Source: Erythroxylum novogranatense (lineage: Eukaryota; Streptophyta; Magnoliopsida; Malpighiales; Erythroxylaceae). Taken from it: DNA of 64,000 bases. The DNA lies in contig CM057233.1 of the NCBI GenBank assembly GCA_029891385.1, positions 47,136,063 to 47,200,062 on the forward strand, written 5' to 3'. The position numbers were made by a program, and so were the translations under genes. Of this stretch, positions 57,040-64,000 are shown in pieces; the stretch's first letter is position 1, and every line of letters starts with the position of its first letter. The notes under the pieces are model-generated. The model had not been told where the DNA came from. It did not search any database and saw only the letters and a list, made by a program, of their open reading frames with translations.

Positions 57040-58460
57040 TTATTTTGTTGGGCCCTAAAATGTGGTAATTATATAAAAACATCTAAAAATGTGAACAGAA
57101 GTTTGTTCATAGGAAAATTAAAGATGAGAAATGTGGAAGTACCAATTTTTAAAATTTGCAACTTCTTGTATTGGTTGATCAATAAGAATTGTATAATCAA
57201 ACCATGCGGATAATGCAACACCTGAAATTCTTTAATCGTAACCCTAAAATGAAAATACAAGGATAAATATAAAAATATAATAGGATGATGAAAATGAAAA
57301 TAAAATTACCATTATAAAAGTGAACTTTTAGCCTATGACACATAAGCACTGGATAAGTATGCAAGGCTTATACAATTTGTTGGCCTTCATTTGTAAAAAA
57401 ACCATCCCACATGGATAGTATAATTGTTTGTTGTCTAATATAAAAATGGAAAATGTTAAAAGAATCAAATTTTATCAGAGTTCATTAGTTGTAGAGAATA
57501 ATAGAGAATACAACATACTGTTTATTGGCAAGAACACATTTTTGGACAGTTAAAACTTTGTCATCTTTGTTGATGTGTGTCACTTCCAAAACTTGAATAA
57601 CGATAGTCAAAATATATATCATATGATAAGGATAAGTATAAGTATAATCGTATGTAATGGAATTAAAAAAAAGTTGTTGAGAGAAATAGATAAAAGTTCT
57701 AACCAACTAATTTTTCCTTGTTATTAATAAACTTTATGAGATCGGTAAAGAATGTATAGTTGAATTTGCTTAGTTGGATGTTGTTGTCATCAGTTACAAG
57801 CTCGACCACAGTGTGACTTGTAATGATCCATTGAATTTTCAAGTCTTTAACTTGGAACTGAGGCAGAATTAGCTTGACAATGGAATTAGAAATGATATAT
57901 TTTTTATAAGGCTACAAAATGGGGCTCATTCTTTGGATATCATTGTTAAATATGATAGCTTAGAGGAGTGATCCTTGTTGAAGAAAATTTAATAAAAAAT
58001 CTAAAGTATTCTAGTGATAGAAAAGTAATAAATTCAAATTTTGACACATTAAAATACTAAAATTTTAAACTAAAAATGGTAGCAACATTTTAGAAAAAAA
58101 GGGAATAGAAATAAAAAAGAAGCTCGAATATTTTATGACTTGAGTAGTATTGTAAAGAGATTTGTAGAAATTTTGATTTCATAATTAAGTAAGCTATTAT
58201 TTGCTAAAGTTAGTGCAAAAAAGGAAAATGTTAAATGAAGAAAGTATAATTGTTATACATCTGAATAGAAAAAGATAAAATTTTGTCTCCTAGACAGCTT
58301 TTTAGGTGATGTAGCAATTGGTTGTTTTTCTTGGATGGTTACTTTGCATGACCACCCCTCAGCACCTGGTAAAATATTCTTGATCAATAAACGTTTTTCC
58401 ATCCTACAAAAAAATTGGTTAAGAAAAAAATAAATTTAAAAAATTATTTTATAAATAGAA
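57040..58460 (-). pseudogene. RPA-like OB-fold protein of a Helitron, decayed
   Basis: Minus-strand peptides match plant RPA1-like single-stranded-DNA-binding proteins. KRLLIKNILPGAEGWSCKVT lies near 58400-58340. AIIFNND, YIISNSIVKLILPQFQV and WIITSHTVVELVTDD lie at about 57955-57790. LSKFNYTFFTDLI lies near 57765-57725, VLEVTHINKDDKVLTVQK at about 57590-57530 and ILIDQPIQEVANFKNWYFHI at 57190-57130. These are pieces of OB-fold domains in the usual order, broken by introns or frame changes. RPA-like genes are carried by many plant Helitrons. This one lies directly downstream of, and in line with, the Rep-helicase gene, so it probably served the same element. Confidence 0.65.
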
Positions 58461-58589
58461 TAATACTAAATACACTTTAATAGAACAATCAATATACCTT
58501 TTTTGTATTTTATAAGTTATAATTTAGCCAACTGGAAAATTTCATGGAATACAATATTCCTTGTTTTGTGATCAATTTTTGAAGACTCA

Positions 58590-61500
58590 AAAGTGCCTGA
58601 AATGAATAGAACTTTAACTGATTTAGGAGTTATAGCTCTTGACAAAGTAACATACAATTGTCTGTGTGAAAATACAGATTGACAAAGATAAATTCCTACA
58701 TAATCAAGCGTCTGACCCCCTGGGACTTATTTATGGTCATCATGAAACGTAGAAGAATAGGGAAATGTGTTCTTACAAAAGTTATTCCATTCTTTTCATT
58801 CTCAGAAGACTATAGAGGAATCTTATGTATGAAAACAAATTTTCCTTTATGAGGTCCAAAAATAATCTCTGTAGAAATTGCATGCTCTTTTAACTGTCTA
58901 CTTGTTAATCTTGTGTCATTGCTCAAACCCTCTATTGGATTCAAATTTCTTAAAAGCATGATTGGACAACCTTCTTTCAATAATAATCTATGAGGAGGTA
59001 GACCTTTAGGATTCAAAGAATTGAGAAAATCCTCATAATCTGCTTGATGTCTTTGGTCAACTGTTCTGTCAAAACTTACAGATGAATGTAGATATCTAGA
59101 TAATTTATTGATCATCATGTTATTAATTTCATCAACATAGGTGTTTGTTGCATCTATTTATCTTCTAGTATGGATCAGATGATTATATGCTTAAATCAAG
59201 GAAGATGTTTTAAACTAACCTGGTGAAGCCAACAATGCATTTGAAAGATGTCAAATTTTTGTAAAAGAAACAATGAAATGGATAGTAAACAATAAAATAT
59301 AAAAAGTATAACTTGTTGGGAGATTCATCCTTGTTATGACAAGGAATAACCAACTGTTCAAGTAAGAAAATATGATCTTGCTTGTTAACAGCTCTATACC
59401 TTCTCCTACCCTTATTAAGAAATCACAAAAAGCTGGATTTGATATAGCTCTCATGTTTATGGTTAAAGATAATTTACACATGTGTGGCCAGAGATGTGAA
59501 TTTACAAGACTTGAATCAATTAACTATTCTTTTGTGGCCTGGTCTATAATGGCTAAGGTTTGAAGAAAATCACCGCCAAAAACAACAATCTTTACTCGAA
59601 AAGGCTTATTCGACTCTATGATATCTTGAAGTAAACGTCACAAGCTTCAATAGCTTCTTGTTTAGCCATTGAAGCCTCATCCCATAAGATGAGACTATAT
59701 TCAAAATTTAGTTTTGCAATACTGCTTTGCTTACTTAAGTGGGATCTTAAATCTTGAGTGTGTTGTCCTACCACCAGGAATGATTGATGTCACAACACCT
59801 GATATCGTAACAACAATTGCATAATGAACTTTTGATCGTAAAACTACAAAAGTGCTCTATATATGAAAGTTTTCCTAGTTCCACCCAGACCATCAATAGA
59901 AAAGCTACTAGCATTTGAACCAAAAATTGATCCTAAAATCAAATCAAATACGTATTTATGTTCCCTATTAGCCTTGAATGTAATAACAAATCTTATGGGC
60001 CAATATGTATATTTTTCTCACTCTGTATTTCTCTAGTAAGATGCTCCTGATAATCAACTGTAAAATCAAATTCAGCAAAATGATAATCACTCAAGCTCTT
60101 CCCCATTTATTCTAGGGATCTATTAATATCTGAGAGGGTCATCCTTGTAACGTCCTCGGATGTATATGCATTATCAGAGGAAGCATGCTGGTAATCAGAA
60201 CAAAGATAGTCTTTAAATGTTTCCCAAAGTTGGTTAAGATTCATTAATGAATAATAAACCATGAGCATAGCAAATAAAAGTCTAAGCGAAGCTGGCATCT
60301 AAAATAAAGTAGCCTCCTCTAGAGTTTGTTCTATATGTGAATCAGATGCTAGCAAGTCTAATTTTAGTGCAGCCTCCTTAAAACAACTTGTTTTTACATC
60401 GTCAATAGTCAATAAGTGATCAAATGATTTTAGCCCTTTAACATGTATAAGTAATAACCTTAGGTAATACCTTTCTCCTTCTTTAGGGTCAACAGTAACT
60501 AACCTTCCTATAACTTTCCTTCTACTTCTTTTTGACCATGTTCTTGTTTTTGGGGTCCAAACAAAATGTTCAAGAAAATCTTATACAAACATTTTATCTC
60601 CCTAGCTTTTTTATTTGCCGAATTCATTTTGAAAAATTCAATTAAAATTGTTCTTGAGAAGTCAATTTTGTTCAACAAATAGGACAAATCTGAATTTTTG
60701 TGAAAGGACACAGACTATTGATCAGGAAGATGAACCTAAAGCACATAAATTGATGGACTCATCTCTGCTAGATGAAACTCAGATATATGCCAAAAAGCTT
60801 CAGGAGGCAAGATCTAACAACCTTCTTGGAAATTACTAATTTCATCAATATCAACAATGGTCTGTTAATAAATAATACTAAAATTAACAAGATCATGGCC
60901 CTTGAAGACATACTTATACAAGTACTTAAGAATCCTAATAGTAGAACATATTTCAACATTTATGTGGCAATCAATGAGAAGAAAAAGGTATGGACTATGA
61001 GGAATCACCCACTATTATCAACCTCATGCTTACAAATCTTTACTTCTCGACCATCATTTCTCCTTCTATAACATCCATAACTATCCTTACCATGGACAGT
61101 AAAAGGAGAAAATTTTTTAGGATAATGGTTCTTGCAGACACCATTTCTTATGCATAGGCTATCTTTATTCATATGACCACAAGGACCATGGATCATGTGT
61201 TTAATGACAAGAGAATATAACTGCAAATTTTAAACAGGGTCTGGTATTTCAGCAGATATGATTTGGTCATAAGATTCTAGATTAAGTAATTTAGAATGCA
61301 ACTTAAGTATTAGCAATAAGCGAGCATGCGAGAAACCACACTTTTGGAACTCAATGACATAAACATATGCATCAACCTCTCCAAAGATATGTTTTTGATT
61401 AGTTCATTTTTAGGGGTCTCAAATTTAGGTCTAAAAATTCTAAGGAATAAATCAAGCCTATCTTGTGGCTTTTTATGAAACGGAAGGTTATCTTGAATCT

Positions 61501-63490
61501 TTTTCCACATTGGGTTGCAAGTCATGGTGAGGAAAATGTCAGATTTACCATATTTCTATATTAGAGTCATTGCATCAAGATAACGACATTTTATGTCCAT
61601 TGGACCGCTAATAAATGAAGCGAGGAGCATAACTTGACAGCCAATTCGATAACCTTCAATCTAACCAATGGCAATACTATCCAAAATACCTTGCATTATT
61701 TTTGTCCTTATCTCATTTTGTCTTTTTCTATGGAAATCAAGTCTAGATGTTTCAATCTTTATATAAGTACCCACAATAAATTGCTGAAGTAGGCTTGAGC
61801 TATAGAAAAGCATTGACTAATCAGGTTCTCTTATTTAGAGCCTATAACAATAATACTCTCTAGTAGAAATAGTGCCATTTTCTCAGTATTCTTGACCAGC
61901 AACAAAAAATTATACAAACAAATCGAATAAATAAAAGCATAAGGTTAGAAAACACTATAAAAATGAAATAGGAAAAGAAAAAACTTGCCTGTATTCTCCA
62001 CATTAAACAAATCTGATGGATCAATAAAATAATTAAAATTAATGTCACTTCCCTCATTCGAAGTAATGTTCCTCATTCTGTTTGAAAACAACTACTTAAT
62101 TCCACAATGCCATCTAGATTCACCATCAGGAAATAACAGAGGGTATTGAAGGGGATTAAAATAGGCATAGTAAGATTAGATTATATAACTTGTTCCTGAA
62201 TGGCTATAGACTTGGATGTGCGGAGATTTATCAACTCTTTTATCATCTACCTCAATCCATATAACAGCTACTTATGATGTAATACGAAGATTATATACAT
62301 GTTGATCAAGGCTAGGATAACACCTCAAGACTATTGTAAGATTGTCAAGCGTCAGAATGTCCCTAAGACTCCTGAAGAACTTAGTATAGTGATTATGTTG
62401 TAGGATTGTCATAATCAATTTTAATGCAACCTCATGAAGTTTATCACAACTTTTTCTCCTTTTTGTAAGTTCCTCATCAGTATCAAAAAATAGAGTTGGA
62501 TACCAAACACTCTATCAGTTGTTGAAATTAAACTGTCAAAGAAATGATAAACTTGACCTTGAACATGAAATGTATAAACACAATCTTATTTTTTGTTAAT
62601 TCTCGATTATAACTAGCTCCATACGAAGTAAAAGCCATATTATTATTATATGTACGAACATTACTCCTGAAATGCCTAGACTCTTCATCCCCATCAACAA
62701 ATAATTGTTTTAGAGTAGATGGCATTTGAGGAGCAACAATGAAAATCTCTCCTGACGAACAACAAAATGATGGGGGCACTGAATAGGATCTTTTCTCATC
62801 ATAATGCTCACAGTTGGGAACAAAAGGAAGCCATAGAGGTTCACCAAGACAATTCTTTAGGCACGTTAATTTTGAATGAGAACAATGATAGTTTATCCCT
62901 AAAAAGATTTATAAAAGGGTTTATCACTTTGAGGAGCAATAATAATAGAAAACTACAAAGAATATAGCTAAGAACATTTATACCTTGACTCTGGACAAGT
63001 GCTATTGAGTGGATAGAACAAAAGAGGAAGATATATTTCGATAATAAAAATTATGATGCATATTATTAAACACTTTAACTGCTGATTTTGTATCGACAAC
63101 TTCAACAAGCTGAAGAGAGGAATGATTCATACTGACATAATCCATGCTAAAATCAGTAGATGGATTGTGTACTAGTTGACTACTGGATGGATGAAGAAAC
63201 AGATGATCATCTAGTAGAAACATCTATAATAATGTTATCAATGGTAGAATAAGCAGGTAGGTCACGAACTAGTTGACATCAATGTTCTACTATAGACAAC
63301 TCAGATCGATCTAAATTATTTGTCATCTTGGACAGATCAGTTTTACACCTCATATTTCCATGACTAGAAAAAGATAGAGTTACATTACTCTTTTTTATAG
63401 GATAAACTTTTTGACAAAGCTATAGAAGCTCACGTTTTCATTTTCTGGCATTTCAACATACTTTTTATGCCTCTTGACATTTCTATCCAT
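58590..63490 (-). pseudogene. Helitron Rep-helicase (RepHel), decayed
   Basis: Minus strand. The N-terminus is MDRNVKRHKKYVEMPENENV (start at 63490). Then come PPSFCCSSGEIFIVAPQMPS (62780-62720), TCNPMWKKIQDNL and KPQDRLDLFLRIFRPKFETP (Helitron_like_N, about 61525-61420). The HUH motif is worn (GFSHARLLL, second His is Arg, 61320-61328). HMIHGPCGHMNKDSLCIRNG and YGCYRRRNDGREV follow, then KYLYKYVFKG with the two catalytic tyrosines kept (about 60927-60898). The PIF1-type helicase has Walker A as GLGGTRKT (Arg for Gly, 59868-59891), Walker B region WDEASMAKQEAIEA (about 59680-59640), NMRAISNPAFCDFLIRVGEG, NPKGLPPHRLLLKEGCPIML and the C-terminal HRQLYVTLSRA (about 58660-58630). Many stops and frame changes. 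The Helitron ends were not found. Confidence 0.85.
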
Positions 63491-63499
63491 CTTTGAAAC

Positions 63500-64000
63500 T
63501 AGAAAAACCTAAAATGAAGGGGAAAATAACCAACAACTATACTCGCTAAAGACATTGGAAAAATGAAGAAAAATTAAGCCATAAATTAATAAAATAATAT
63601 AAAATTATGAATATGTAATTTTGTATTTTATTGTATAAGTATATAACAAATTTTTATATATGTGTACAATTTAATTGTATATTAAATAATTATATTTTTA
63701 AATAAATTCATGTAATAAATAATAATTTAGTTTAAAATAATTTTATACTATGTTGGAAAATTTTAATATATAATGTAAATTATCATAAATAGTTATTAAA
63801 ATGAATATAAATTTTCAGTTTAAAAGAAACTAATAATTTTGAAACAAAAATATCACATATGATTTTGATAAGTTTATATTACTTTAATTTATCAAAGTCT
63901 CTCATGATATTAAAGAAGCCAATGAAAGTAACTCTTTGTAATTAATTATTGATTAAAATATAATTAAAATATCCAATAATTATCTAATTATAAATATGAT
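63500..64000. other. AT-rich sequence at the window end
   Basis: No gene seen. It is probably the non-coding 5' end of the Helitron or flanking DNA. Confidence 0.4.

Noticed and set aside
60648..61071. Plus-strand open frames (63 and 99 codons)
   Set aside because: They are antisense to the Helitron Rep/helicase region, whose minus-strand peptides are clearly recognisable.

Overview
This window looks like nuclear DNA of a flowering plant, most likely a eudicot. It is AT-rich and almost entirely made of nested, decaying transposable elements. The plant assignment rests on the element lineages: Sirevirus-like Ty1/copia, Athila-like and Tekay/Del-like Ty3/gypsy, plant-type LINE, and a Helitron with RPA-like OB folds. 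It also rests on one piece of a plant lipid-transfer-protein gene and on initiator-tRNA-Met primer sites. I cannot name the species from the sequence. No intact host gene, tRNA, rRNA or CRISPR array was seen.

Layout. 1-6.4 kb is a rearranged Sirevirus-like copia element. It has a plus-strand pol piece, an inserted fragment of an env-like gene, a 272-bp near-perfect inverted repeat of the reverse transcriptase, then a minus-strand copy running back through gag to a primer site and a full LTR. 6.4-9.5 kb holds an Athila-type env-like gene with two TGA stops, flanked by islands of CG palindromes. 9.5-11.2 kb has two Sirevirus LTR starts with purine arrays and a coiled-coil tail of the env-like gene. 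11.2-15.8 kb is AT-rich, with a foldback repeat and divergent AT tandem repeats. 15.8-16.6 kb is the broken GPI-anchored-type lipid-transfer-protein gene on the minus strand.

At 17.05-23.33 kb is a structurally complete copia element (LTRs, TSD TAAAT) with disabled genes. It is inserted in one copy of a repeat that recurs in direct orientation at 31.9-32.5 kb and, more diverged, at 56.4 kb. The two nearer copies probably bound an old large non-coding retroelement (about 24-32 kb) that carries a 738-bp tandem duplication and a candidate TIR element with long trinucleotide tracts. 32.5-37.9 kb holds a 203-bp tandem array rich in TGACGTCA followed by two tandem env-like genes. 38-40.3 kb is LTR-like. 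40.4-42.8 kb is a decayed gypsy pol and 42.8-45.3 kb a decayed LINE, both on the minus strand.

At 45.30-55.27 kb is a complete Tekay/Del-type chromovirus (2.6-kb LTRs, TSD ACAAT). Its gag-pol frame runs through with seven in-frame stops, all TAG. 57.0-63.5 kb is a decayed Helitron on the minus strand: Rep-helicase followed by RPA-like OB folds.

The most unusual signals are four. One is the palindrome ACGTCGCGACGT shared by two unrelated retroelement lineages. The second is the local scrambling of that segment between two otherwise near-identical LTRs. The third is the all-amber decay of the chromovirus. The fourth is the TGACGTCA array in front of the duplicated env-like genes.
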